Assembly (NCBI GenBank): GCA_003520745.1
Contig: DOUE01000025.1
Coordinates: forward strand, 1-7,854
DNA length: 7,854 nt
Source of the DNA: Erysipelotrichaceae bacterium
GTDB taxonomy: Bacteria; Bacillota_I; Bacilli_A; Erysipelotrichales; Erysipelotrichaceae
Reading direction: 5' to 3'
Part shown: positions 1 to 6,312 of the stretch, in pieces
Layout of the letters: each line of letters begins with the position of its first letter
Position numbering within the stretch: the first letter of the stretch is position 1
Program-made: the position numbers and the translations under genes
The notes under the pieces: generated by a model
The model's input: the letters and a program-made list of their open reading frames with translations, nothing else
The model's database searches: none
Told to the model about the DNA's origin: nothing

Positions 1-15
1 TCATGTCCTCCGCCA
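1..15 (+). tRNA. Probable 3' end of a tRNA-Ser gene (partial, body outside window)
   Basis: The first 15 bases end in GTCCTCCGCCA, which fits the acceptor 3' strand, discriminator G and encoded CCA of bacterial tRNA-Ser. The few bases before it would be the T-stem 3' strand. A rho-independent terminator follows 13 bases later on the same strand, as is usual for a tRNA gene. The body of the tRNA would lie left of position 1, so identity is inferred from the tail alone. The same tail recurs at 3694-3708 without a tRNA body, which suggests it is an attachment site. The alternative is the 3' end of a protein gene reading M-S-S-A-I-G-K-stop. Confidence 0.42.
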
Positions 16-27
16 TAGGTAAATAAA

Positions 28-50
28 GCCCGCATTAACTGCGGGTTTTT
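28..50 (+). terminator. Rho-independent terminator after the tRNA-like sequence
   Basis: CCCGCA (29-34) pairs with TGCGGG (40-45) around a 5-base loop, followed by five T residues (46-50). On the minus strand the same stem is followed by a T-rich run, so it may also stop transcripts of the bacteriocin operon, whose last gene ends about 200 bases away at 250. Confidence 0.8.
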
Positions 51-249
51 GAATCTTCTAGCCAATAGTGACCAAACAATGACCATAAAAATTTATTATT
101 GCTTAAAAGGGGTCGATCCAAACACAAGAAATATTTCCAAAGTTATACATTGTACTCTCGAATAATTTTGGGAACTTAGTCTATCCACTAATTCGAATGG
201 TTTTACTTTGTATTCAAAAAAAATAAATCATGGCACTACAAGGAACGAA

Positions 250-888
250 CTATTCCACGTTTAACTGGATTGTACGATCACATTGAAATGCAACCTCAGG
301 ATCATGTGTAACGATTAAGATGGTCTTTCCCTTTTTCTTCATTATCTGTAATAGTTGCATCACTTCATCACGATTCTGAATGTCCAAACTTCCGGTAGGC
401 TCATCAGCTAGAACCAAATCGCACGGTTTAAGCAGCAATCTTGCTATAGCAATGCGTTGCTGTTCTCCACCAGAACATTGATAAATGTATTTATTCTCAA
501 TTCCTTCCAGTCCAACTATTTTCAGAGCATTGGTAATTTCTTGCTTTTTGTCAACTTTCTTTTGGTGTTTCAATGCAAGATTAAGATTGTATTCAACGGT
601 TTTATTATCTATAAGAGCAAAATTTTGAAAGAGGAAACCAATTTTGTAACGTAGTAGTTTTGTAGCTTTCAAACTAAACGGTCGAACATTCTTAAAACCA
701 AACAACGTTAATTCTCCATAATCTGGCTTTTCTAGCAAACCAAGAATATTTAATAGTGTGGACTTTCCACTACCGGACTTTCCCATGATTGCAATCATTT
801 CATTTTCGACAACATCAAACGATAGTCCAGTAAGTACCTCTTGCTTACCAAATGACTTTGTAAGTGCATTTGCTATAATTATGTTCAT
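250..888 (-). CDS. ABC transporter ATP-binding protein, lactococcin 972 export/immunity group
   Basis: This is a complete 212-residue cytoplasmic ATPase that would power the membrane protein encoded just upstream. All motifs are present: Walker A GKSGSGKST (36-44), Q-loop Gln88, signature CSGGEQQR (138-145, Cys replacing the usual Leu), Walker B LVLADEP (158-164, catalytic Glu163), D-loop SLD (167-169) and switch His195. Length and the LolD/MacB-like layout match the ATPases paired with lactococcin-972-type bacteriocin systems. The ATG has an AGGAGG site 8 bases upstream, and only 12 bases separate it from the preceding stop, so the two genes are surely cotranscribed. Substrate is unproven: it may export the peptide, expel it for self-protection, or sense it. 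No convincing intrinsic terminator directly follows the TAG. Confidence 0.93.
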   Translation of the reverse strand: MNIIIANALTKSFGKQEVLTGLSFDVVENEMIAIMGKSGSGKSTLLNILGLLEKPDYGELTLFGFKNVRPFSLKATKLLRYKIGFLFQNFALIDNKTVEYNLNLALKHQKKVDKKQEITNALKIVGLEGIENKYIYQCSGGEQQRIAIARLLLKPCDLVLADEPTGSLDIQNRDEVMQLLQIMKKKGKTILIVTHDPEVAFQCDRTIQLNVE

Positions 889-900
889 TATGATTTCCTC

Positions 901-2928
901 CTAATTATTTTTGAGAGCATCAATTGATTGTTTCTTTTCACTCAGAAACAAGTGAATCGAGGCAATACAGAGATTGAGTAACATGACACATAAAGCATAG
1001 AATAACGATTCAATCACAGTGAAATTTCTCATCACTAGATAAACCCATAATAGTCCAAATAGCAATACGTCTTGAAATACGATAAAGGAACTTCGCTGAA
1101 GAAAAGAATAACCTGTAAAGTAGTGGATTGCAATTTCTTTCTTGTTGAGTTCATATAGGACCGTGATACCATGAAGAACTATCAATAGTAGGGTTGCTAA
1201 ACTCTGGATTAATACAATGGTCGCATAATAGGTTTTAATTAGGGAATCTGTAATCGATCTTTTTATTGTATTTTCATTATTTGTGAACGCCCAATTGTTG
1301 TCAAAGTGTTTGACTAATTCATTACGTTTTTGAATAGCATCTAAAGGAGTTGCCCTATAATAATAGAAACTTTGTGCAGATTTGGATTCAACATTCTTGA
1401 TGGATGGATAGATGAGAAGTACGGGATTCGAATAACTCGCATGAAATATTGCTTTAAAATCGGGAATGCTGTATGAAGAGGTAGTGATTATAATTTTGCA
1501 TTCTTGGCAAATGGATTTAAGGTAAAATCCTATTTCCTTCCGTTTGTCCTTGTTAACTAAAATAATCGGCTCTTCAATCGATTTCAAGTTGATTTCCTTA
1601 ACATCGATCGGATAATACTCAAAAAAGTTCTTAGTAATTTCGATATATTGATAATTTTCATACTTTCTTGAATCTGGCAAGAGTTCTTCAGGAAGATCCT
1701 GTTCTTGATAGTTTAGATAATAATTACTGTTCTCAATTGCATAGTCTAGATAAAGCCGCGACTGTTTCGTTAGTTCATCAGAATTACTGGTATATTTCGA
1801 ATTCGGATTCAATCCTACAAAAGCAACATTTGATTTTATTACATTTTGAAAGGAAAGATAGTCTGCCAAGTTTAAAGAGTTTTTGCTTGCATTAATTGAA
1901 TAAACTAAAATTTGCGGGAACAAGAACACAATGAAAACAATCTTCAAAATATAGTTAAAGTTATAAATCGCCTGATTTAAGTTTCTGTTCTTGATAATAT
2001 TGACAGGTGAAATCATATAAATCACACTCCCTAGTATTAGAAGAAGAAATATTGTCATACAAGAAACGAACAAGAAATATGATCCAAGTTGACCAATGTA
2101 TTCTAAAGTATATGAATTGAACGTGCGAATTAATAAAAGATAGGAGAGGATGAAAAAAGCAAAAGAACCTACGAAAGATGTAATGAAAAATGGGTTAAAC
2201 AAATCATACACAATATGAATAAAACTCTCTCCTAATGATTTTCTTAACGATATCTCTTTCATATTTTTTGACACCTCTAGAAACATCAATAAAAGATAGA
2301 GAACGAATGATATCAGGATAATCTCATTACGAGAGGATTCGTTTTTCGGTTCATTATAAGACATTCCCAAAACCTGAACATTTTTTGGCATATTTTCTCG
2401 AAGATACTCAGTAAACGCTTTTGATTGGTTCAAGTCCTCAGACATCACATTATACCAACCGTATAATTGTGCATTCCCGTCAACAATATCATGAAAAGAA
2501 TGATATTGAACCAAAGATGTTCCTTGTGAAAATACAGTATAAAGATACCCGGCGCTATCGGGATCCGATCGGTCAGTCGAAAAATAAACATCCTGATCGG
2601 GAGTTGAAAAATCATATGCCTTTTTTGCAATAAGAGAAATACTACTAAATACTTTCTCTTGATCGCTTAATAATAGGTAAGCATTTTGAACTCCATTGGA
2701 GGAATAAGCTGTTTTTAGATTGACATGATACTTTTTCACTCCTTCAATTAGAAGTTTGACAACCTCATTTCTGGTAAATTCATTAGAATTTTTCATAATA
2801 AAAACGATTTTATTTGTACCAAAGGTGGAATTTATGCGACTCCATAGTCGAGAATTAAACATTTCCATTGCATAAAAACTGAGCGAAAAACAAAGTACTA
2901 AAGTTGTCAGTATCAATTTTTTCTTCAC
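901..2928 (-). CDS. FtsX-like bacteriocin-associated integral membrane protein
   Basis: This 675-residue protein resembles the bacteriocin-associated integral membrane (immunity) family of lactococcin 972 operons. I chose GTG (2928-2926) because an ideal GGAGG lies 8 bases before it. A longer frame from TTG at 2943 would put that site inside the coding sequence. By eye there are eight membrane segments, near residues 5-21, 203-220, 247-267, 281-306, 328-346, 568-591, 614-633 and 639-662. Two large outer domains lie at about 22-202 and 347-565. After TM2 and TM6 come KEISLRKSLG and KKEIAIHYFTG, like the coupling motif of FtsX/MacB permeases, so the protein is an internal duplication. It is likely the permease partner of the ATPase, giving immunity and/or peptide handling. 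It lies 36 bases downstream of the peptide gene. Confidence 0.85.
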   Translation of the reverse strand: MKKKLILTTLVLCFSLSFYAMEMFNSRLWSRINSTFGTNKIVFIMKNSNEFTRNEVVKLLIEGVKKYHVNLKTAYSSNGVQNAYLLLSDQEKVFSSISLIAKKAYDFSTPDQDVYFSTDRSDPDSAGYLYTVFSQGTSLVQYHSFHDIVDGNAQLYGWYNVMSEDLNQSKAFTEYLRENMPKNVQVLGMSYNEPKNESSRNEIILISFVLYLLLMFLEVSKNMKEISLRKSLGESFIHIVYDLFNPFFITSFVGSFAFFILSYLLLIRTFNSYTLEYIGQLGSYFLFVSCMTIFLLLILGSVIYMISPVNIIKNRNLNQAIYNFNYILKIVFIVFLFPQILVYSINASKNSLNLADYLSFQNVIKSNVAFVGLNPNSKYTSNSDELTKQSRLYLDYAIENSNYYLNYQEQDLPEELLPDSRKYENYQYIEITKNFFEYYPIDVKEINLKSIEEPIILVNKDKRKEIGFYLKSICQECKIIITTSSYSIPDFKAIFHASYSNPVLLIYPSIKNVESKSAQSFYYYRATPLDAIQKRNELVKHFDNNWAFTNNENTIKRSITDSLIKTYYATIVLIQSLATLLLIVLHGITVLYELNKKEIAIHYFTGYSFLQRSSFIVFQDVLLFGLLWVYLVMRNFTVIESLFYALCVMLLNLCIASIHLFLSEKKQSIDALKNN

Positions 2929-2947
2929 AGCAAATTCCTCCAATTAA

Positions 2948-2962
2948 GACTAATTATTAGTC
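2948..2962 (-). repeat. 15-bp palindrome in the peptide-permease spacer
   Basis: GACTAAT and ATTAGTC are perfect inverted arms around one central base. They sit between the peptide gene stop (2965-2967) and the ribosome binding site of the membrane-protein gene. In the minus-strand transcript this could form a short hairpin with a three-base loop. There is no T-run, so it is not a classic terminator. It might limit readthrough or protect the upstream message, giving more peptide than transporter. Confidence 0.5.
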
Positions 2963-2964
2963 AA

Positions 2965-3351
2965 CTAGTTATATACAGGAAACTGCGATATATCGTATTG
3001 ATAACCTGCTGCCCACCTTGAACCAGCAGTTTTTCCATCTGGAACTCCAACAAATGCTACATATAAATGATAATGGCCATATCCACTTTCTGGTTGCACC
3101 CAAACCGTATTCGACGTCGTCAAATATGCACATTGCGAATCACCATAATCTGAATATTCACCCGCTGAGTTAGCACAACCTGAATAATTTACTCTGGTTT
3201 CTTTATACTTTGTTCCATGACTACTCCCACTTACAGACCCATAAACAGTACCAGCAGTATGGGATATTGTTATTGTGTTAGCAAATACATTTGTGATAGG
3301 AATGATTAAGATGGCGATTGCGATGACAATTGCTTTCTTTTTGAATTTCAT
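2965..3351 (-). CDS. Secreted bacteriocin-like peptide, divergent from lactococcin 972
   Basis: This is a 128-residue precursor with a clear Sec signal peptide: basic M-K-F-K-K-K, a hydrophobic core at about 7-19, and a V-F-A cleavage motif ending at Ala24. The predicted mature part is about 104 residues, rich in Gly, Ser, Tyr and Thr, with two cysteines (59 and 74) that could form a disulfide. Sequences such as GYGHYHLYVAF (90-100) and WAAGYQY (113-119) suggest a beta-rich fold. I cannot see the His/Trp-rich pattern of lactococcin 972, so the bacteriocin call rests on position: first gene of a three-gene operon with the matching membrane protein and ATPase. The ATG has AAGGAGG five bases upstream. 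The target is unknown; lactococcin 972 itself acts on septum formation through lipid II. Confidence 0.7.
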   Translation of the reverse strand: MKFKKKAIVIAIAILIIPITNVFANTITISHTAGTVYGSVSGSSHGTKYKETRVNYSGCANSAGEYSDYGDSQCAYLTTSNTVWVQPESGYGHYHLYVAFVGVPDGKTAGSRWAAGYQYDISQFPVYN

Positions 3352-3356
3352 ATGTT

Positions 3357-3363
3357 CCTCCTT
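3357..3363 (-). promoter_or_regulatory. Strong ribosome binding site of the peptide gene
   Basis: AAGGAGG on the minus strand ends five bases before the ATG, a near-perfect Shine-Dalgarno site consistent with high expression of the first gene in the operon. Confidence 0.8.
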
Positions 3364-3422
3364 GTTAATTCAAAAAAGCTATCAATCTAGCCATATTTAG
3401 TCCTTATTGATTTATCTCATCA

Positions 3423-3451
3423 CCCCCCCCACCCCGAGTATCTTTATATCA
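3423..3451 (-). promoter_or_regulatory. Extended -10 promoter with start-site G tract for the bacteriocin operon
   Basis: On the minus strand TG-A-TATAAA (3451-3443) is an extended -10 element, with no recognisable -35 box 17 bases upstream. Transcription would begin near 3436-3435, at a tract of four G, one T and eight G (3435-3423). The leader to the ATG would be about 85 bases. G runs at a start site can allow slippage during initiation, and an eight-base homopolymer can vary in length between cells. The start site is predicted, not measured. Confidence 0.45.
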
Positions 3452-3693
3452 TGTTATCACATTCACTAGGGTTATTCCAATATTATTCTATTTGAGAAGA
3501 AAAGGGATATGAAATAGCATTTATAACTAAACAATTGTTGATTATATTGCGCTGACAGAGGACATATTGTTCGAATTCGTGACCATACAAATGCCCACAC
3601 AAAGTGAAAGCGGCGGGAAGAATAGGGAAAGAATAGGGAGAAATACGCGCATTTTAGTGGACTTGGAAGAGTTGGGAACATTTAAATCGCGTC
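3452..3693. other. Non-coding right end of the island
   Basis: The gap between the peptide ATG (3351) and the next gene (3' end at 3956) holds the leader and promoter, then this stretch, then repeat copy 2. I find no convincing gene here. A minus-strand frame (3472-3681) has no ribosome binding site and an unlikely composition. A plus-strand frame open from 3531 runs through repeat copy 2 to a stop at 3717-3719 but lacks a supported start. The stretch contains a tandem 11-base duplication (3618-3639). Confidence 0.5.
3618..3639 (+). repeat. Tandem duplication of an 11-mer near the right repeat
   Basis: AAGAATAGGGA occurs twice back to back, ending 54 bases before repeat copy 2. Short direct repeats beside an attachment core can be integrase or excisionase arm-binding sites, but I saw no matching copy beside repeat copy 1, so the role is open. 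Confidence 0.6.
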
Positions 3694-3744
3694 TCATGTC
3701 CTCCGCCATAGGTAAATAAAGCCCGCATTAATTGCGGGTTTTTG
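3694..3744 (+). repeat. 51-bp direct repeat, copy 2 (putative attR)
   Basis: It matches positions 1-51 at 50 of 51 bases. Just upstream, TCGCGT before CTCAT resembles a tRNA T-loop (TTCRANT followed by C61) with the invariant A lost, and nothing further upstream folds like a tRNA-Ser body. This copy therefore looks like a tRNA 3' fragment plus terminator left at the far end of an insertion. Confidence 0.8.
3721..3743 (+). terminator. Rho-independent terminator, second copy
   Basis: CCCGCA (3722-3727) pairs with TGCGGG (3733-3738) across a 5-base loop, then five T residues. It is the duplicate of the hairpin at 28-50. No plus-strand gene with a supported start precedes it here, which fits it being carried along in an attachment repeat. 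Confidence 0.75.
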
Positions 3745-3914
3745 CATTTTTTGACCAATTGTGATCATATGATGAAAAGATTTAATTGGCACTATTTTCA
3801 GTAAAAGTCATTAAGGAATAATTTGGTTTGGATGATAAGAGGCAAAATGAACCCTTTACCCTGGTGTATGCATATGATGTACTGCTTCAGGATCTCTGAT
3901 ATTCTCGCAGCACT

Positions 3915-3952
3915 CCAAAATAATGGAAGTCGAATATATAGAGTTATTTTGG
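3915..3952 (-). terminator. AT-rich inverted repeat just past the 178-residue gene (weak terminator candidate)
   Basis: CCAAAATAA (3915-3923) and TTATTTTGG (3944-3952) are perfect 9-base inverted arms with a 20-base loop. They lie a few bases downstream of the stop at 3956-3958 on the minus strand. The stem is weak and lacks a following T-run, so it may be a transcript 3'-end structure rather than a true terminator. Confidence 0.35.
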
Positions 3953-3955
3953 TAC

Positions 3956-4492
3956 TTAAGCACTAGATTTTGGACTAAACACAAAGATCGATTCATAACT
4001 TCCAATTTTAGATATAACTATACCATCTTCATCGATTATTGAAGTGATTAACTTCCTAAAATCAATTCCTTCTTCTCGATCAGTAAGTATGAACACACTC
4101 TTGGATATGTTTTCAATATCAACCGATCTCCCATTATTCACAATGATGTATGCTCCATTACAATATTTAAATGTGTCAAGATGCTTGCTAATATCCGCAG
4201 TATTGATTGAAGCCAAACCGTAATACATCCAATATCGTCGAAGATCTACGAATTCTTCAAAACAACTTTTTACTGGCAATCCAAATCGTCTTTCATAATA
4301 CCCCCAAAGCTTTTCTTTGCGATTCTTATTCATAATTAGATAGTAGGCACCAAAATGATAGAATAGAAATGCTTGAAGTTTTACCGAATCACCAAAATAA
4401 TTGTTAAGTGTTTGCTCACCAAACTCCTCTTTCTCATAAATCTTTTGGCATACATTAACTTCGAACTCCACGTCGAAATATGTGTTTTTCAT
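3956..4492 (-). CDS. Hypothetical protein, 178 residues
   Basis: I do not recognise this protein. It has no signal peptide and no clear membrane segment, so it is probably cytoplasmic. It is rich in Tyr, Phe and charged residues; the middle (about 60-95) is aromatic and basic. The last 30 residues contain IDEDGIVISK and look like short beta strands. The ATG is preceded by AAAGGTGA about 6 bases upstream, a fair ribosome binding site that also contains the stop of a decayed upstream frame with a similar C-terminus. That duplication, the small size and the position beside a bacteriocin island are reminiscent of immunity-type genes, but this is only a guess from context. Its AT-rich composition matches the island more than the genes upstream of it. 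Confidence 0.72.
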   Translation of the reverse strand: MKNTYFDVEFEVNVCQKIYEKEEFGEQTLNNYFGDSVKLQAFLFYHFGAYYLIMNKNRKEKLWGYYERRFGLPVKSCFEEFVDLRRYWMYYGLASINTADISKHLDTFKYCNGAYIIVNNGRSVDIENISKSVFILTDREEGIDFRKLITSIIDEDGIVISKIGSYESIFVFSPKSSA

Positions 4493-4497
4493 TTAAT

Positions 4498-4570
4498 TCA
4501 CCTTTGTAAAAAATGGACTTCTAAGTAAATATCCAGCCATTTAACTATAACGTATCCTTGTTCATCAATC
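4498..4570 (-). pseudogene. Decayed 3' end of a paralogue of the 178-residue gene
   Basis: Between the lipoprotein stop and the 178-residue gene, a minus-strand frame reads IDEQGYVIVKWLDIYLEV and ends at TGA (4500-4498). It aligns with IDEDGIVISK near the C-terminus of the 178-residue protein, and the DNA is also similar (about 21 of 30 bases by eye). The frame continues a few codons into the lipoprotein 3' end and has no start. This looks like the remnant of a tandem duplicate whose front was lost when the junction formed. The match is short, so chance is possible. Confidence 0.4.
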
Positions 4571-4571
4571 T

Positions 4572-6113
4572 TTACTTCTTGGGAAATGTCGTGTTCATAT
4601 ACTTCTCAAGATTTGTATAAATCTCCATCGGACCAGAGAAAAATATCCCATTTTCTCCAACGTTAGGAATAACTGACTTAACATTGAAAACCGTCCTGAT
4701 GTTTTTGAAATTGTAAACCCGAATCACACTGCCATCGACATTCTTGAACTCATACGTATGGGACCAACCGAGACCGTATGCAAATATCTCTTTATCCAAT
4801 GACCATTCATCGACTCGTAGAAGTGATTTGATTTTTTGCATTTGACTCGCATTCACCCTAAACTCACCGGCTGAAATCACCCCTTCTTCTCCCGCTTCAT
4901 AAATAATCTTGGTTTTTGTGAAGTTGAATGCCTTCACTTCAGCAGGAATCACAGGGTTCTCCCAAAATGAGAATAGCGTCGTTAGAAATTCGCTATTGTA
5001 CCCGATATCGTTTCCAACATAGTAGGTTTCCTTAAGTGTAGGATCATCAAGTGATGTTACCTCGATGAACCCGAGTGGTTCTGACAAAATATAGCAGTAA
5101 GAATCCCTACTTTCGCTATAAAGACAGTACCAAGGCTCACTCGATTCAATTTCCCCGTCAATCTTCCACCATTGACCGATTTTCATCAAAGGTTTGAGCG
5201 TATCGTTTTGAGTTTGACTTAAGGGGAACTTCCAAAGTGGATACATTCCGTCACTCGGCTGAAGCCAAACATACGCACTGGAAAAAGTAGCGTTGAGAAC
5301 ACGTTGTGAAGGACCGTCGAAGAAAGAAGATCTGATTTCTCCAAGTGTAGTGAGGACCGAGTTTGCGACTTCGATCGAAATTCGATAAGATTCTACGGTA
5401 TCGTCTCCTTCATCCAATGAATGCACTTGTGCGATATCGCCACTTTCGTAATTGCCGAAAAATACCACTTTGCCGTTTGACAGCGTGATCATCGCCTTAT
5501 AATTTTCTCGAAGATCGAAGGGAACATTGATGCTTTCCCATTCTTCAATCTTCATAACATCTTTCAATTCTTGGTTATCTTCGGCATTGATGTCAAACGA
5601 AAGGACGCTGTTGATCACAAACGGGACAATATCGCCGGAAATGATCGTACTTGAAATCAAGTCTGCTTTCGATGATTCGACTTCAAGCATCGGCATCCAT
5701 GTTCTTTCAAGGAGGAAGTCAAGATCAAGAGCAACCGAGTAATACGAAGTACTCTTGGAATCCTTCCGGTTGATTTTTATCATCGTCATTTGGTTATACG
5801 TTCCAAAGCGATAGCTCGACCCCTTATCGTCAACGAGAGCGAATCTCAATTCGAATGAATCCGGATCCGTCAGTTTCGTTTTTTCCCATCTGGAAAAGAG
5901 TAGTAAGGAAGGAATGGATGATCTTTTCTTCTGTGTAATCGGTAAAATCTCGTCGGATGGCAACGAGTCATCTTCGCCGACATAGAACGATGTGAAATTC
6001 GGTTTGTCAAGCTTGGTGTCGATGACGAGACTACATGATGAAAGCGAAGTCAGTAAACACAAAACGAAAAGGATCTTCATGACATTGAGGAATGATTGAT
6101 GATTTCTACCCAT
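4572..6113 (-). CDS. Repeat-containing lipoprotein of unknown function
   Basis: This is a 513-residue surface lipoprotein. The N-terminus has a hydrophobic segment (12-24) and a lipobox L-S-S-C with lipidated Cys27, so the mature protein should be anchored on the outer face of the membrane. Three spaced copies of one motif occur: LKDVMKIEEW (183-192), LKPLMKIGQW (306-315) and IKSLLRVDEW (428-437), about 122 residues apart. They imply three related beta-rich modules, with a shorter segment after the last. I know no function for the family. The ATG at 6113 follows a GGGGG run four bases upstream; the inner ATG (residue 12), closer to the usual signal length, has no ribosome binding site. It lies downstream of the GH66 gene in the same orientation, so a role in binding sugars at the surface is conceivable but unshown. 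Confidence 0.85.
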   Translation of the reverse strand: MGRNHQSFLNVMKILFVLCLLTSLSSCSLVIDTKLDKPNFTSFYVGEDDSLPSDEILPITQKKRSSIPSLLLFSRWEKTKLTDPDSFELRFALVDDKGSSYRFGTYNQMTMIKINRKDSKSTSYYSVALDLDFLLERTWMPMLEVESSKADLISSTIISGDIVPFVINSVLSFDINAEDNQELKDVMKIEEWESINVPFDLRENYKAMITLSNGKVVFFGNYESGDIAQVHSLDEGDDTVESYRISIEVANSVLTTLGEIRSSFFDGPSQRVLNATFSSAYVWLQPSDGMYPLWKFPLSQTQNDTLKPLMKIGQWWKIDGEIESSEPWYCLYSESRDSYCYILSEPLGFIEVTSLDDPTLKETYYVGNDIGYNSEFLTTLFSFWENPVIPAEVKAFNFTKTKIIYEAGEEGVISAGEFRVNASQMQKIKSLLRVDEWSLDKEIFAYGLGWSHTYEFKNVDGSVIRVYNFKNIRTVFNVKSVIPNVGENGIFFSGPMEIYTNLEKYMNTTFPKK

Positions 6114-6133
6114 ATTGCCCCCGCAATTTCCGT

Positions 6134-6156
6134 GGAAGTTGATTTAATCAACTCCC
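6134..6156. promoter_or_regulatory. Palindromic operator-like site upstream of the lipoprotein gene
   Basis: Two 11-base inverted arms with one mismatch surround a single central base; the inner 17 bases, AGTTGATTTAATCAACT, are perfect. The site sits 21-43 bases before the lipoprotein ATG, where a repressor would block transcription or early elongation. The near-zero spacer favours a protein-binding dyad over an RNA hairpin. It lacks the central CG typical of LacI-family operators. The regulator is unknown. Confidence 0.4.
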
Positions 6157-6312
6157 AGCATCTTTATGTTTCCATAGTAACACAAAGCATGGTGGCCAAC
6201 ATATAGAAAAAGATCATATAGGAGAAAATGCGTTTCGCTCGATGAATTATGAAGCGTTCGCACATCTTTATATGACCTTTAGATAGACTTTTTACTGATG
6301 AAGGAAAACGAT

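Larger units (their letters stand above)
1..51 (+). repeat. 51-bp direct repeat, copy 1 (putative attL)
   Basis: This block is repeated in direct orientation at 3694-3744 with a single difference (C at 39, T at 3732). It contains the tRNA-Ser-like tail and the whole terminator hairpin. Because it starts at the window edge, the true left limit of identity is unknown. A tRNA 3' end duplicated at both sides of a foreign-looking segment is the standard footprint of tyrosine-integrase insertion. No integrase gene is visible between the copies. Confidence 0.85.

Noticed and set aside
457..654. Plus-strand frame inside the ABC ATPase gene
   Set aside because: Antisense shadow of a gene with all ATPase motifs intact.
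2929..2943. Upstream TTG start for the membrane protein
   Set aside because: The TTG lies at the GGAGG site itself; the GTG 15 bases downstream has ideal spacing from it.
3423..3435. G-quadruplex at the G-rich tract
   Set aside because: There are only two G runs in a short span, and a standard intramolecular quadruplex needs four.
3472..3681. Minus-strand 69-codon open frame
   Set aside because: No ribosome binding site, Phe/Ser/Tyr-rich composition typical of a chance frame, and it overlaps the tandem 11-mer and the intergenic region.
3847..3966. Plus-strand 39-residue frame (starts MNPLPWCMHM) with a weak AGAGG four bases upstream
   Set aside because: Very short, unusual composition, overlaps the 3' end of the 178-residue gene on the opposite strand, and spans the inverted repeat.
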